Source of the DNA: Cystobacter fuscus
GTDB taxonomy: Bacteria; Myxococcota; Myxococcia; Myxococcales; Myxococcaceae
Direction of reading: 5' to 3'
Length of the DNA: 64,000 nucleotides
Assembly: GCF_002305875.1 (NCBI RefSeq)
Contig: NZ_CP022098.1
Location: 11,036,001 to 11,100,000 of the forward strand
Shown: positions 1 through 11,312 of the stretch, piece after piece
Position numbering within the stretch: position 1 is the stretch's first letter
How the letters are laid out: every line of letters begins with the position of its first letter
Notes under the pieces: model-generated
What the model saw: only the letters and a program-made list of their open reading frames with translations
The model's database searches: none
Told to the model about the DNA's origin: nothing
Translations under genes and position numbers: made by a program

Positions 1-789
1 GGCGGCCAGCTGCGCTTCATCGTGTCGGGAGGCGGACCGCTGCCCGAGCGGTTGAACCACTTCTATCGCGGCGTGGGCGTGCAGGTGCTCGAGGGCTACG
101 GCATGACCGAGACGAGCCCCGTGCTCACGCTCAACGCGCCCCAGGCCGCCCGGCCCGGCACCGTGGGGCAGGCCGTGCCCGGCACCACCGTGCGCATCGC
201 CGAGGACGGGGAGATCGTCGTCAAGGGTCCGCAGGTGTTCCGGGGCTACTTCCAGAACGAGGAGGCCACACGGCGCACCGTCAGCGCGGACGGGTGGTTG
301 CAGACGGGAGACCTCGGGAGCCTGGATGCCCAGGGCTTCCTGCGCATCACCGGCCGCAAGAAGGAGATCCTCGTCACCGCGGCGGGCAAGAACGTGGCGC
401 CCGGCCCCCTGGAGGATCGCATCCGGGAGAATCCGCTCGTCAGTCAGGCCATGGTGGTGGGCGAGGGCAAGCCCTTCGTCGCCGCGCTCGTCACGCTCGA
501 CGCCGGCGCCTTCAAGCAGTGGGCGAAGAAGAACGGCAAGGAGGGCCAGACGGTGGAGGCGCTCGCGGAGGACCCCACGCTGCGCGCCGAGGTGGAGGCC
601 GCCATCGAAGCCGCCAACCGCTCGGTGTCGCGCGCGGAGTCCATCCGCAAGTTCGTCATCCTCCCCCACGACTTCACCCTGGAGCGCAACGAGCTGACGC
701 CCACCCTCAAGGTGCGGCGCCACGTCGTCAGCCAGAACTACGCCCAGGTGATTGAAGCCCTGTACGCCAAGGGCGGCGGCGGCGAGTGA
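1..789 (+). CDS. Long-chain acyl-CoA ligase (AMP-binding), C-terminal part
   Basis: This is the 3' part of an ATP-dependent long-chain fatty acyl-CoA synthetase, which activates fatty acids to acyl-CoA through an acyl-adenylate. The frame is open from base 1, so the N-terminus lies outside the window. The adenylate-forming core is visible as GYGMTETSP, followed by GWLQTGDLG and GRKKEILVTAAGKN. Near the end, LTPTLKVRR carries the usual late lysine. The insert-rich C-terminal region with a short glycine tail resembles the FadD15-type bacterial ligases. The family assignment is firm. The substrate chain length is inferred only from overall resemblance. Confidence 0.93.
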   Translation, partial: GGQLRFIVSGGGPLPERLNHFYRGVGVQVLEGYGMTETSPVLTLNAPQAARPGTVGQAVPGTTVRIAEDGEIVVKGPQVFRGYFQNEEATRRTVSADGWLQTGDLGSLDAQGFLRITGRKKEILVTAAGKNVAPGPLEDRIRENPLVSQAMVVGEGKPFVAALVTLDAGAFKQWAKKNGKEGQTVEALAEDPTLRAEVEAAIEAANRSVSRAESIRKFVILPHDFTLERNELTPTLKVRRHVVSQNYAQVIEALYAKGGGGE

Positions 790-792
790 CGG

Positions 793-1053
793 CTACGCGA
801 TGATGCCCGGAACGCCCGGGGGCTGCTTGTTCGGATCCGGCGGCTCGTGAATGCCGGGCGGTTTGATCTCCGGCTCGGGCGTGCGGCCCGGCTCGGTCAC
901 GGGCGGCTCGCGCCGGGGCGGTTCGATCTCCGGCGTCCGGGGCTTGGGCGGTTCGATCTCCGGCGGAGGCTGCACGGGCTCCTCACGTGGGGCCTTCCTG
1001 GGCTCCGGCTCCTTTACCGGGGCCCCCGGCGTGGTCGACGGCTTCTCTGGCAT
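793..1053 (-). CDS. Small proline-rich hypothetical protein
   Basis: An 86-residue protein that is almost entirely Pro, Glu, Arg and Lys, with a degenerate repeat around EIEPP (three times) and similar PPxxEP units. It has no signal peptide or membrane segment. A strong ribosome binding site (GAGGAGG, six bases before the ATG) supports translation. At DNA level, three near-copies of a GGTT-GATCTCCGGC element at about 860-965 encode the repeats. It is convergent with the acyl-CoA ligase and lies 3' of the M48 protease on the same strand. The composition suggests a disordered spacer or interaction tail. No function can be assigned. Confidence 0.6.
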   Translation of the reverse strand: MPEKPSTTPGAPVKEPEPRKAPREEPVQPPPEIEPPKPRTPEIEPPRREPPVTEPGRTPEPEIKPPGIHEPPDPNKQPPGVPGIIA

Positions 1054-1140
1054 GTACCCCTCCTCGAGAAACCAAGCTGCGCATTCCCCCCCGCGCCGGG
1101 AACGAGACGGGCGGAACGAGCGCCCGTCCGCCCGCCCGCT

Positions 1141-2952
1141 TCAGGCGTTGCTGCGCTGGATGAGCCGCGCGTACTCGAGCGAGGGCACCTCGAGCGTGAT
1201 GAGATCCGAGGCCTGCTCGTAGCGGCGGACCTTGAAGGCCTTGTGCGGCTGGAGCGCGTGCGTCTGGCAGACGGGCACCTCGATGGTGATGTCACCGTCG
1301 TCGCTCAGCACCCCGCCCACGTGGAAGCGCGTCTCCACGTGGCGGCAGATGTCGCCCCCACAGACGGCGCAACAATGCGGCAGGCCCAGGCGCGAGAAGG
1401 GAGCGCACACCGTCACCGCGTCCCCCGCGCTCTCCACCTTCACGGGCGCCAGGGGCGCCAGGGCCTCCTCGCGCTCCTCCTCCCGAACGCTCCACGCCGC
1501 GTCCCGGGCCACCGCGAGCCGCGCGAACAAGCCCTCCACCACCTCGACGCCGAGCCGTCCCTCCAACACGCCCTCCACCAGGTCCGTGGGGTCCACCGGC
1601 TCGCCCTCGCGCTCCAGCCGCAGGGGCTCTCCGGGCGAGGTCCTCCACACCATGCCGTGCTGGGCGAGGATGCTCGCCAGATACGCGCTCGCCGCGTGGC
1701 TCACCACCTCGAGCACCCGCTCGTCACGGTCCGGTGCCCGGTAGCCCACCAGCCGCGGCTGGATGGCCTCGGCGAAGGGCCCCCACGCGGCGGCGTCCTG
1801 GAGCAGGGCCACCACCCGCGCCAGACAGAAGTCCGGCACCCGGACCTGCACCCGGCTCGCCGTCTCGTTCCACAACATGCTCCAGCGCGCCCCCGCCTCC
1901 GTCCACGACATGAGCTCCACCGCGTGCGGCCACAGCCGCTGGGTGAAGCAGCGCTCCAGGGCCTCCACGTTCGACAGGAGCGAGGACGCGGGCGTCTCGT
2001 CCACGGGCACCTCCGGCAGTTCGAACCGCTCGGCGAAGGCGACGCGCTCGTCCAGGCTCGGGTGCGAGTCATACGGGCACGGGACGCGCTCGGATGCCGC
2101 GGCCGTCAACTCCCCCAGGCCCTCGCGCCAGGCGGCGCTCGCGAGGTAGCGCCGGTAGCCCTCGAAGAGGTTGTCGGGCACCACGCCCCGGTCGGCCAGG
2201 GGCCACACCTCCTGCTCGAGGAAGCGGCGGTAGCCCGCCGCGTGCAGCGCCTCCCAGCGCAGCCCCGACACATGCGCCTGTTTGCCGGCGATGCGCACGC
2301 TCCAGCCATCCGCCACCAGCTCCTGCTCCCGGCTGAGCGCCTGGGTGAGGCGCAGGAACGTCCCGCACATCCAGGCGAGGGGCCAGCGCAAGAGCGCGTG
2401 CTCGTCCCGCCCGAACAGCTCCAGGGAGCGCGCCATCGCCTGGCGCGTGGCGCACAGCAGCCCCATCAGCCGCGTGTCCCCGCCCTGGAAGTGGCCGAGC
2501 TCGTGCGCCACCGCCGCGCGCAACTGCGACACGTTGTCCACCGCGAACAGCCCCATGCCCAGACACATCACGCGCCGGCCACCGAGCCCCAACACCCCGC
2601 CCACCTGTGACACGTGGGCGTTGACGTCGGCGATGAGGTAGAGATCCTCGGGCATGCGCGCGTCCATGCGCCGGGCCACGTCGCGAATCATCGCGAACAG
2701 CCGCGGGTGCTCGGCCTCGGTGAGCAGCAGCCCCGGAGGCTCGAAGCGCTCGAGCCGCGGCACCAGGCTCCAGAGGATCGCGCCCCCGGCCGCCACGCAC
2801 AGCACGGTGAGCAGCGTGTGCAGGCGAGGGCCCACTTGCAGCACATAGGGCAGGGAGAGCAGCCCCAACGCGAGCCCGCTCATGCCCACGTAGAACAAGA
2901 GCAGCAGTCCCACGGCGAGCAAGCCGCGACCTGTGGACGAACGGATTCGCAT
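1141..2952 (-). CDS. M48-family (Ste24-like) membrane metallopeptidase
   Basis: A 603-residue zinc metallopeptidase. The start is set at 2952 because GGGGAGGA lies just upstream, although the frame is open to 3024. Two hydrophobic segments near residues 11-35 and 45-65 anchor the protein. The zinc motif HELGH is at residues 150-154, and the downstream SREQELVADGW supplies the expected third-ligand glutamate helix. The C-terminal half (from about residue 300) is not typical of plain HtpX or Ste24 proteins and may be a separate domain; it contains a Cys/His cluster near CAVCGGDICRH. The gene diverges from the 5'-nucleotidase gene with 86 bp between starts. Family: firm. Substrates: unknown. Confidence 0.88.
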   Translation of the reverse strand: MRIRSSTGRGLLAVGLLLLFYVGMSGLALGLLSLPYVLQVGPRLHTLLTVLCVAAGGAILWSLVPRLERFEPPGLLLTEAEHPRLFAMIRDVARRMDARMPEDLYLIADVNAHVSQVGGVLGLGGRRVMCLGMGLFAVDNVSQLRAAVAHELGHFQGGDTRLMGLLCATRQAMARSLELFGRDEHALLRWPLAWMCGTFLRLTQALSREQELVADGWSVRIAGKQAHVSGLRWEALHAAGYRRFLEQEVWPLADRGVVPDNLFEGYRRYLASAAWREGLGELTAAASERVPCPYDSHPSLDERVAFAERFELPEVPVDETPASSLLSNVEALERCFTQRLWPHAVELMSWTEAGARWSMLWNETASRVQVRVPDFCLARVVALLQDAAAWGPFAEAIQPRLVGYRAPDRDERVLEVVSHAASAYLASILAQHGMVWRTSPGEPLRLEREGEPVDPTDLVEGVLEGRLGVEVVEGLFARLAVARDAAWSVREEEREEALAPLAPVKVESAGDAVTVCAPFSRLGLPHCCAVCGGDICRHVETRFHVGGVLSDDGDITIEVPVCQTHALQPHKAFKVRRYEQASDLITLEVPSLEYARLIQRSNA

Positions 2953-3038
2953 GGCTTTGTCCTCCCCGGGCTCCAGTCTACAACGGCGGAACAGGAGACG
3001 TGCGCACCCACTCCGGGTCCGCACGAGAAGCCAGACTC

Positions 3039-4766
3039 ATGCGCCACATGCTCCCCCGTTCACGCCCTCGCCCCCTCGCTCCATGCGCGGCCCTGCTCGC
3101 CTCGCTCCTCTGCGCTTGTGCCCACCCGCCTGGAGGACAGCCCTCCGCCACGCGCGCGGGGAGCACCGCCCCGGGGAAGACCGTGCTCGCGCGCATCCTC
3201 GCCATCAATGACTTTCATGGAAACCTCGCGCCGCCCACGGGCTCGGCGGGGGAGGTGCGCACCGGCCGGCTCGTGGAGGGCAAACCGGAGCGGGTGGAGG
3301 CCGGAGGCGCGGCGTGGCTCGCCGCGCACCTGTCCCGCTTGCGCGCGGAGCCCTCGGCGGCCCCCCCCGTGATGGTGTCCGCGGGAGATCTCATCGGCGC
3401 CAGCCCGCTGCTCTCCGCCCTGTTCCACGACGAGCCCACCATCGAGGCGATGAACCTCATGGGGCTCGCGCTGCACGGCGTGGGCAATCACGAGTTCGAC
3501 GAGGGCACCGCCGAGCTGCTGCGCATGCGCAACGGAGGCTGTCACCCGGTGGAGGGTTGCCAGGGCCGGGAGCCCTTCGCGGGCGCGCGCTTCGAGTTCC
3601 TCGCGGCCAACGTGGTCGACGCGAAGGGCGCCACGCTCTTTCCCGCCTACGCGCTGCGGGAGTTCGAGGGCGTGAAGGTGGCCTTCATCGGCATGACGCT
3701 CCAGGGCACGCCGGAGATCGTCGACGCCGCCGGCATCCAGGGGCTGCGCTTCCTCGACGAGGCGGACACGGTCAACGCGCTCGTGCCCGAGCTGAAGAAG
3801 CAGGGCGTGCGGGCCATCGTCGTGCTGGTGCACGAAGGGGGCGTGCAGAAGGGCCCCGGCGCCTCCTACGACGGCTGCGAGGGACTCTCCGGCCCCATCG
3901 TGGACATCGTCCACCGGTTGGATCCCGAGGTGGACGCCGTCCTCAGCGCCCACACCCACCAGGCCTACAACTGCGTGCTCGACGGCAAGCGCGTCACCAG
4001 CGCGTCGTCCTACGGACGGCTCATCACCCACCTGGAGCTGGTGCTGGACGCGGCGAGCGGCGACGTGGTGGACAGCCGCGCGCACAACGTCATCGTCACC
4101 CACGAGGGAGCGCAAGACCCCGAGGTGGGGGCACTGGTGGAGCGCTATGAGCGACTGAGCGCGCCCCTGCGCGAGCGCGTGATCGGGCACGTGGCGCAGA
4201 CGCTGCGCGGACCGGATGCGCGGCAATGGCCCTCGGGAGAGTCCCCGCTGGGCAACCTGCTCGCGGACGCGGAGCTCGCGGCGACACGGGAAGCGGGCGC
4301 GCAGGTGGCGTTCATCAACCCGGGAGGCATCCGCGGTGAGTTCGCCTCGGGCGACGTCACCTATGGCGAGGCCTTCACCGTGCAACCCTTCGGCAACTCC
4401 CTGGTGACGCTCACGCTCACCGGCGAGCAACTGCGACAGCTGCTCGAGGAGCAATGGGTGGGCGACAACGTGCGCATCCTCCACCCCTCGCACGGCTTCT
4501 CCTATACATGGAAGGACTCGGCACCCGTGGGCCAGAAGGTGGACCCGGCCAGCCTCCGGCTCCACGGCGTCCCCATCGACCCGGCGGGTCACTTCCGCGT
4601 CACGGTGGTCAGCTTCCTGGCGGGGGGCGGAGACAACTTCCGCGTCTTCACCCAGGGCACCGAGCGCCAGGGGGGACCCACGGACCTGCAAGCCTTGGAG
4701 TCCTGGCTCAAGGCACAATCTCCACTTTCCGCGCCAGAGACAAACCGCATCACCCGGGTTCCCTAG
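3039..4766 (+). CDS. 5'-nucleotidase / bifunctional metallophosphatase lipoprotein
   Basis: A 575-residue exported metallophosphoesterase of the UshA/5'-nucleotidase family, which hydrolyses nucleotides or UDP-sugars outside the cytoplasm. An Arg-rich N-terminus is followed by a hydrophobic stretch ending in LLCAC, a plausible lipobox. Metal-site motifs appear in order: INDFHGN (residues 56-62), SAGDLIG, GNHEFDEG and SAHTHQAYN. The second domain carries NPGGIRG and FGNSLV, typical of the C-terminal substrate-binding domain. The start at 3039 places the signal peptide correctly; an upstream ATG at 3000 would overlap the divergent gene's leader. Family: firm. Confidence 0.92.
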   Translation: MRHMLPRSRPRPLAPCAALLASLLCACAHPPGGQPSATRAGSTAPGKTVLARILAINDFHGNLAPPTGSAGEVRTGRLVEGKPERVEAGGAAWLAAHLSRLRAEPSAAPPVMVSAGDLIGASPLLSALFHDEPTIEAMNLMGLALHGVGNHEFDEGTAELLRMRNGGCHPVEGCQGREPFAGARFEFLAANVVDAKGATLFPAYALREFEGVKVAFIGMTLQGTPEIVDAAGIQGLRFLDEADTVNALVPELKKQGVRAIVVLVHEGGVQKGPGASYDGCEGLSGPIVDIVHRLDPEVDAVLSAHTHQAYNCVLDGKRVTSASSYGRLITHLELVLDAASGDVVDSRAHNVIVTHEGAQDPEVGALVERYERLSAPLRERVIGHVAQTLRGPDARQWPSGESPLGNLLADAELAATREAGAQVAFINPGGIRGEFASGDVTYGEAFTVQPFGNSLVTLTLTGEQLRQLLEEQWVGDNVRILHPSHGFSYTWKDSAPVGQKVDPASLRLHGVPIDPAGHFRVTVVSFLAGGGDNFRVFTQGTERQGGPTDLQALESWLKAQSPLSAPETNRITRVP

Positions 4767-4854
4767 TCCACCGGACAACACCTCCGTCGAAAAAGGATGA
4801 CACTTGCTGCCTTGGCCCCAGGCACGGCCGGGGGAGAGGTGCCAGATACCGTCC

Positions 4855-5826
4855 ATGCGTTTCTCGCGTCTCGAAGTCCTTGGGTGGGCCCTCCTGTGTG
4901 CGATGGTGGTCGCATGTACCCACCATGCCTCCTCCGGCTCGTCCCAGCCGCTCGACACGGGTGAGCACCAGCAGGTCATCAATGGCGTGCGGCTGTACTA
5001 CCGCGTCGCGGGCGAGGCACCCCGTCAGCAGGCGCCGGTGCTCTTCCTGCACGGGGGCCCTGGCTACAACAGCTACAGCTTCGCGCGGCTGATGGGCGCG
5101 CGCCTGGAGAAGGGCCAGCGCATGGTGTACCTGGACCAGCGCGGCTGCGGCCGCTCCGAGCGCCCCTGGGACAACACCTACTCCCTGGAGGTGCTGCTGC
5201 GCGACCTGGAGGTGCTGCGGCAGGAGCTGGACGTGGAGCGCTGGGTGCTCATGGGCCACTCCATCGGCGCCACGCTCGCCCTGGAGTACGCGGCGCGCCA
5301 CCCCGAGCGCGTGGTGGGCGTGGTGTACGTGAGCGGCATGTCGGACGCGGCCTTCTCCTTCGCCACGTGGAAGCAGGAGCTGGAGCGGCAGCACCCCGGG
5401 CGCATCGCGGTGACGGACCCGGCGGGCAGCTCGTCCGACTATGCCCAGGTGATGAAGGCCCTGCGCGGCCTGGATGCCCAGGCCTTCTTCAACCGGCTGC
5501 AGTTCCACGACGCCGTGTACCTGCAACAGCAGGAGGCGGTGGACATGGAGAGCGGCCTGCGCAACACCGGCGAGCTGTCACGCACCCTGTTCGCCACCGA
5601 GCTCACCCAGTACCGCTTCACCCAGCCCGAGCGCGTCACCGCGCCGGTGCTCGTCATCGGCGGCCGCTACGACTCCTCCATCGGCCTGCCCAGCCTCAAG
5701 GCCCTGACAGCGTCCCTGCCCCGCGCCACCTTCCTCGAGTACGAGAAGAGCGGGCACTTCCCCTACCTGGAAGAGGCGGACCGCTTCGAGCAGGACGTGA
5801 AGGGCTTCCTGGCGTCGCTGCGGTGA
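4855..5826 (+). CDS. Alpha/beta-hydrolase lipoprotein (proline iminopeptidase-like)
   Basis: A 323-residue alpha/beta-fold hydrolase. The ATG at 4855 gives a short signal peptide ending in VVAC with the lipid-modified Cys at residue 21, so it is probably a lipoprotein. HGGPGYN (66-72) forms the oxyanion site. GHSIG holds the nucleophile Ser136. The acid is in GGRYDSS and the catalytic His in KSGHFPY. The HGGPG plus DQRGCGRS arrangement resembles prolyl aminopeptidases (family S33), but the true substrate is not evident. It follows the nucleotidase gene by 88 bp on the same strand and may be co-transcribed. Confidence 0.85.
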   Translation: MRFSRLEVLGWALLCAMVVACTHHASSGSSQPLDTGEHQQVINGVRLYYRVAGEAPRQQAPVLFLHGGPGYNSYSFARLMGARLEKGQRMVYLDQRGCGRSERPWDNTYSLEVLLRDLEVLRQELDVERWVLMGHSIGATLALEYAARHPERVVGVVYVSGMSDAAFSFATWKQELERQHPGRIAVTDPAGSSSDYAQVMKALRGLDAQAFFNRLQFHDAVYLQQQEAVDMESGLRNTGELSRTLFATELTQYRFTQPERVTAPVLVIGGRYDSSIGLPSLKALTASLPRATFLEYEKSGHFPYLEEADRFEQDVKGFLASLR

Positions 5827-5829
5827 GGC

Positions 5830-6213
5830 TCACCGGCCGGGGCCACCGCCCGTGTCGCCCGGGCCGCTGCCACCCGTGGCCGTGTTGCCCAGCTCGGTGG
5901 CGCCCACCACCCGGCGCTGCTCCGCGTCGAACGACAGATCCAACAGTCGGCCCGAGCCCCGGGGAGCGAGGCCGAAGCGGATCCGCCAGTAGTTGGGGCG
6001 CACCTGCGTGGCCTCGGCCACCTCCGACACCTCATAGCCCTGGGTGACGGCGTAGTCGCGGCTGAGCCGGACGGCATCGTCGTACCCCACCTCCTGCTGG
6101 ACGCTGTAGGGCGTGTCGGGAACCATGCGGCGCTCGGGCGTGTGCACGGCACAGCCCAGGCCCAGCAGGGTGGAGCACGACACGAGGGCGACGACGGAGC
6201 GGAGAAGGGCCAT
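5830..6213 (-). CDS. Small hypothetical lipoprotein
   Basis: A 127-residue protein with a clear lipoprotein signal (hydrophobic stretch ending LGLGC) and a short beta-rich domain (for example YWRIRFGLAP, LLDLSFDAEQRRVV). The tail is Gly/Thr/Pro-rich and probably disordered. It is convergent with the alpha/beta-hydrolase gene, with three bases between the stop codons, and lies downstream of clpP on the same strand. I do not recognise the family; proteins of this shape are common in myxobacterial envelopes. Confidence 0.7.
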   Translation of the reverse strand: MALLRSVVALVSCSTLLGLGCAVHTPERRMVPDTPYSVQQEVGYDDAVRLSRDYAVTQGYEVSEVAEATQVRPNYWRIRFGLAPRGSGRLLDLSFDAEQRRVVGATELGNTATGGSGPGDTGGGPGR

Positions 6214-6266
6214 GACCGTTCAAAGGTGGACATGGATCCGCTCGCGTCGGACCCCCTGCTCCCGCG

Positions 6267-6872
<606 letters not shown>

Positions 6873-7064
6873 GGCGCTCCAACACTAATCCGCTCCGGAG
6901 CCGGACGCCCCAGCGTTCTTCGTGGACCGTGCGCCAGCCCACGCTCGGCCCCGTCGCCTCCCGGGCCGCCCGCCGAGCGGGCAGGGTCGGACGGGGGTGG
7001 AGACTGGCCGAAACCGCCCTCCCCACCCCATTTTCCGGTTTCGGCATCCGAGGGGAGGCACCGC

Positions 7065-7811
7065 ATGGGTCTGTTGGGGGAAATGATGGGAAAAGCCGTC
7101 GGCACCTTGTGGGGGCCTCCGTTCCGAGCCATCGCCGAGCGACGTCACGCCCGCTCCCTGCATGCCGAGGGCATCTGCCTGCGCGCCGAGGTCTTCCCCC
7201 TGCTGGCCGGCCCCACCCTGCTGAGCGTGGGTCAGCGCCTGGCGGGTCCGGCCCTGGTGCGGCTGTCCACCTCCATGTGGCGCAACGGCAAGGAGTGGCC
7301 GGATATCCTCGGGGCGGCGGTGCGCTTCCTGCGCCAGAACCACATCACCGAGGACGCGATGCCCGGCGACCAGGACCTGCTCTTCAGCACCATGCGCCAC
7401 ATGTGGACGCTCGCCCCCGCGGTGCTCTCCACCCGGGTGCACGACTTCCTGGAGAACGACTACTACGGCATCGCGCCCTTCCGGGTCGAGGGCGTGGGCC
7501 GGGTGAAGCTGCGACTCACCTCGCCGCGTGACGCCGCGCCACGCCAGGGCTCGCGGGTGGAGCGGCTCCAGGAGGCCATGAGCACCGGCACCGCCGTGCT
7601 CACCTTCGAGGCCTGCTCGCTGAACTCGGGCGCGCCCCACACCTGGCGGCCCCTGGCGGAGATCTTCCTGCGCGAGGAAGTCACCCTGGACCCGGAGCGC
7701 CTGCGCTTCAGCCCCTTCCGCGACGGGCTCGGCATCACCTCCACCGGCTTCCTGCACCACATGCGCCGCTCGGCGTACAAGCAGAGCCAGGAGGGTCGCA
7801 CCGAGCACTGA
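7065..7811 (+). CDS. Hypothetical protein, possible catalase-fold relative
   Basis: A 248-residue cytoplasmic-looking protein. The start at 7065 is supported by AGGGGAGG six bases upstream. The central region (DQDLLFSTM, then HDFLENDYYG and FRVEGVGRVKLRL) resembles proteins loosely grouped with the heme-dependent catalase-like superfamily. I see no certain heme-ligand tyrosine, so catalytic activity should not be assumed. The gene diverges from clpP with about 190 bp between starts and ends at a hairpin shared with the convergent beta-helix gene. Confidence 0.65.
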   Translation: MGLLGEMMGKAVGTLWGPPFRAIAERRHARSLHAEGICLRAEVFPLLAGPTLLSVGQRLAGPALVRLSTSMWRNGKEWPDILGAAVRFLRQNHITEDAMPGDQDLLFSTMRHMWTLAPAVLSTRVHDFLENDYYGIAPFRVEGVGRVKLRLTSPRDAAPRQGSRVERLQEAMSTGTAVLTFEACSLNSGAPHTWRPLAEIFLREEVTLDPERLRFSPFRDGLGITSTGFLHHMRRSAYKQSQEGRTEH

Positions 7812-7813
7812 GG

Positions 7814-7835
7814 CTCCCTCCTGTCGAGGAGGGGG
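7814..7835. terminator. Bidirectional terminator-like hairpin
   Basis: CCCTCCT and AGGAGGG (7816-7822 and 7827-7833) form a perfect stem around a GTCG loop, extendable by two pairs. It lies between the convergent stops at 7811 and 7867. There is no U-run, so it may act as a transcript 3'-end or stability element rather than a classic intrinsic terminator. Confidence 0.45.
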
Positions 7836-7866
7836 CCGTTCACGTCGCGGGGAAGGACCGGCGGCG

Positions 7867-9174
7867 TCAGGCCTCCAGGGTGGAGTCCGCATCCAGACGC
7901 GTGAACCGCTGCCACTCGGCGAGTCCGCGCGTCTGCCCGAGGTCGCTCGCGTCGAACAGGCCCCCACTGGAGTACCGGTTGAGATTCATCTGGAGTCCCG
8001 GCCGATCCAGTCCCACCCGGACGAGCTGGGCGGCGATCATCGTGTTGCCCAGCACCTCGACGCCCCGGCTGAGGCCATCGCCGCTGTCGCCGAGCCGCAC
8101 CGCGAATCCACCCGTCCGCTCGATGGTATTGCGGAGGAGCTGCACCTCGCTGGCGTTGTTCACGCGGATGCCGACGGCGTCATTGTTCCTGGCACGCTCG
8201 AGGAGGATGTCGCGGATGGTGTTGTCGCGCACCACGACCCGGCGGGGGTCCGGCATTCCCTCGTCCTTCAAGCCGCCCACGCAGATGCCACAACCCGCCT
8301 CGGAGATGAGGTTGTGCTCGATGAGCACGTTCCAGGCCGAGTAGTGAACGAGGAGGGCATCCCCGCCGCGCCAACCACCTTCGCAGCAGCGGAAGTTCCG
8401 CATGCGGTTGCCGCGCACGACGATGTCATGGCTCGTCTTGATGCTCACCGCGCACCCCTGGGTCGACTCGAGGGTGTTGTTCTCGATGAGCACGCCCTGG
8501 GCGGGCTCCGTCCACCCGTCGTCCGGCTGGAGGAGCTGCACCGCGTCTCCCGAGATGTCGTGGATGTGGTTGCCGCGCAGGGTGATGTCCCGCGAGGTGG
8601 CGTGGATCACCACGCCGTGGCAACCCTGACCCGCCTCGTCCTGGTGGAAGTCATGGATGTGGTTGTGCTCGATGAGGACACCCACCGCCCCCTCGCGGGT
8701 GGAGATGCCGACGCCCGTTCCACCGTGCACCTCGCAGCGTGACAGACACGACCCCTGGGAGGGATGACCGAAGCTGACGGCGCAGGCACTGCTCCCGCCC
8801 ATGTCCAGCTCCAGGCCCTCGATGCGCCAGTGGGGGAGCCGCACCTGGACCAGAGGGCGCTCCGACCTGGTGGCACGCAGCTTCGGCAGGCCCTCGCCCC
8901 GCAGGAGGATGGGTGCCTCCGGGGTGCCCGCCCTGGCCAGCTCTCTGTCCAGGACGATGTGCTCCTCGTAGATGCCCGCCCGGAGCAGGATGACATCACC
9001 GGGGCTCGCGCGGCGGAGCGCCTCGCGGATGCTGGCGAAGGGACGGAAGGAGGAACCATCATTCGTGTCCGACACGCCAGGACCCTTGGGACCCACGAAC
9101 CACCTCGGAGTGGCCTCCAGCCTCTCCGTGAGGGACACCCGCTCCACGGGCTCTCGGTTGCCGCTCTTGCTCAT
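7867..9174 (-). CDS. Right-handed parallel beta-helix protein
   Basis: A 435-residue protein. The N-terminal part carries a DUF1565/NosD-like signature (DTNDGSSFRPFASIREAL, then PGDVILLRAGIYEEHI), which begins a parallel beta-helix. From about residue 110 onward, short turns with Asn ladders repeat (IEHNHIHD, LRGNHIHD, IENNTLES, VRGNRMRN, IEHNLISE, VRDNTIRD, LRNTIERT), as in PbH1 repeats. No signal peptide is visible at the chosen start, which is preceded by GAGAGGGAAGAC. Relatives include polysaccharide lyases and surface-binding proteins, but no lyase active site was recognised. Confidence 0.85.
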   Translation of the reverse strand: MSKSGNREPVERVSLTERLEATPRWFVGPKGPGVSDTNDGSSFRPFASIREALRRASPGDVILLRAGIYEEHIVLDRELARAGTPEAPILLRGEGLPKLRATRSERPLVQVRLPHWRIEGLELDMGGSSACAVSFGHPSQGSCLSRCEVHGGTGVGISTREGAVGVLIEHNHIHDFHQDEAGQGCHGVVIHATSRDITLRGNHIHDISGDAVQLLQPDDGWTEPAQGVLIENNTLESTQGCAVSIKTSHDIVVRGNRMRNFRCCEGGWRGGDALLVHYSAWNVLIEHNLISEAGCGICVGGLKDEGMPDPRRVVVRDNTIRDILLERARNNDAVGIRVNNASEVQLLRNTIERTGGFAVRLGDSGDGLSRGVEVLGNTMIAAQLVRVGLDRPGLQMNLNRYSSGGLFDASDLGQTRGLAEWQRFTRLDADSTLEA

Positions 9175-9334
9175 GTCTTCCCTCTCTGGGCATTGCCCGC
9201 CCTGCTTCGTGCATGGCGCTCTCCTGAAAGAGGGCGCCAGGCGTGGGCGTGACGGCGGTGGAGGACCCGGAGTCGGAGCCCTCCCTGCAACCCAGGCGAG
9301 AGGACGAGAGGCCGCACACGGCGCGTGGTGCCGG

Positions 9335-10732
<1,398 letters not shown>

Positions 10733-10826
10733 GGATGGCTGCCTCCTCAACGAATGCCGGTGCGATAACACCGTGGACGCGCGTGCGTGTTGCGGCGGCG
10801 CGCGCGGCGGCACAGGATTGCGGGAA

Positions 10827-11309
10827 GTGGACACTCCTTCCGGCACCATCCACGCCCTGCTGCTCGCCCAGCAGCGGGGGACCCCCATGAAGCGTGTCCC
10901 CGAGGCCCAGGCGGTGGAGGGCCGGGGCTTCGTGGGAGACCGTCACGGCAAGAAGAAGCCGAACGGCAAGCGCCAGCTCCTGCTGCTGGACGTGGCCTCC
11001 TCGCAAACCCTGCGGCTGTCGGTGGGCGAGCTGAAGGAGAACGTGGTCATCTCCGGCGTCCCCCTGGAGTCGCTGCCCGCGGGCCAGCGGCTGGCGCTCG
11101 GCGCCGAGGTGGTGGTGGAGCTGACCGAGCCGTGCGTGCCGTGCTCGAAGCTGGAGCGCATCCGCCCGGGCCTGCTCAAGGAGTCCTGGGGTCAGCGTGG
11201 CCAGCTCGCCCGGGTGCTGCGCGGAGGCACGGTGCGCGAGGGCGATGAAGTACGCCTGCTCGACATCAACCCGGACGCGCCCCGCCCCATCCGCCCCAAG
11301 CTGCCCTGA
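10827..11309 (+). CDS. MOSC-domain protein
   Basis: A protein of about 160 residues with a MOSC (molybdenum cofactor sulfurase C-terminal) fold. The N-terminal strand [18 protein letters not shown] and the segment [10 protein letters not shown] match family positions. The conserved cysteine-bearing segment is [15 protein letters not shown] proteins bind a sulfur on a conserved Cys for metal-sulfur cofactor chemistry; the specific role here is unknown. The start is uncertain: GTG at 10827 is chosen, TTG at 10818 is an alternative, and the ATG at 10731 would overlap the divergent fumC start. Confidence 0.85.
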   Translation: MDTPSGTIHALLLAQQRGTPMKRVPEAQAVEGRGFVGDRHGKKKPNGKRQLLLLDVASSQTLRLSVGELKENVVISGVPLESLPAGQRLALGAEVVVELTEPCVPCSKLERIRPGLLKESWGQRGQLARVLRGGTVREGDEVRLLDINPDAPRPIRPKLP

Positions 11310-11312
11310 GGC

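Noticed and set aside
847-2610. 587-codon open frame on the plus strand
   Set aside because: It is antisense to the M48 protease gene and has the Arg/His/Pro/Leu-rich composition of a shadow frame in very high GC DNA; the protease motifs on the other strand are unambiguous.
3060-4982. 640-codon open frame on the minus strand
   Set aside because: It is antisense to the 5'-nucleotidase, with shadow composition and no domain.
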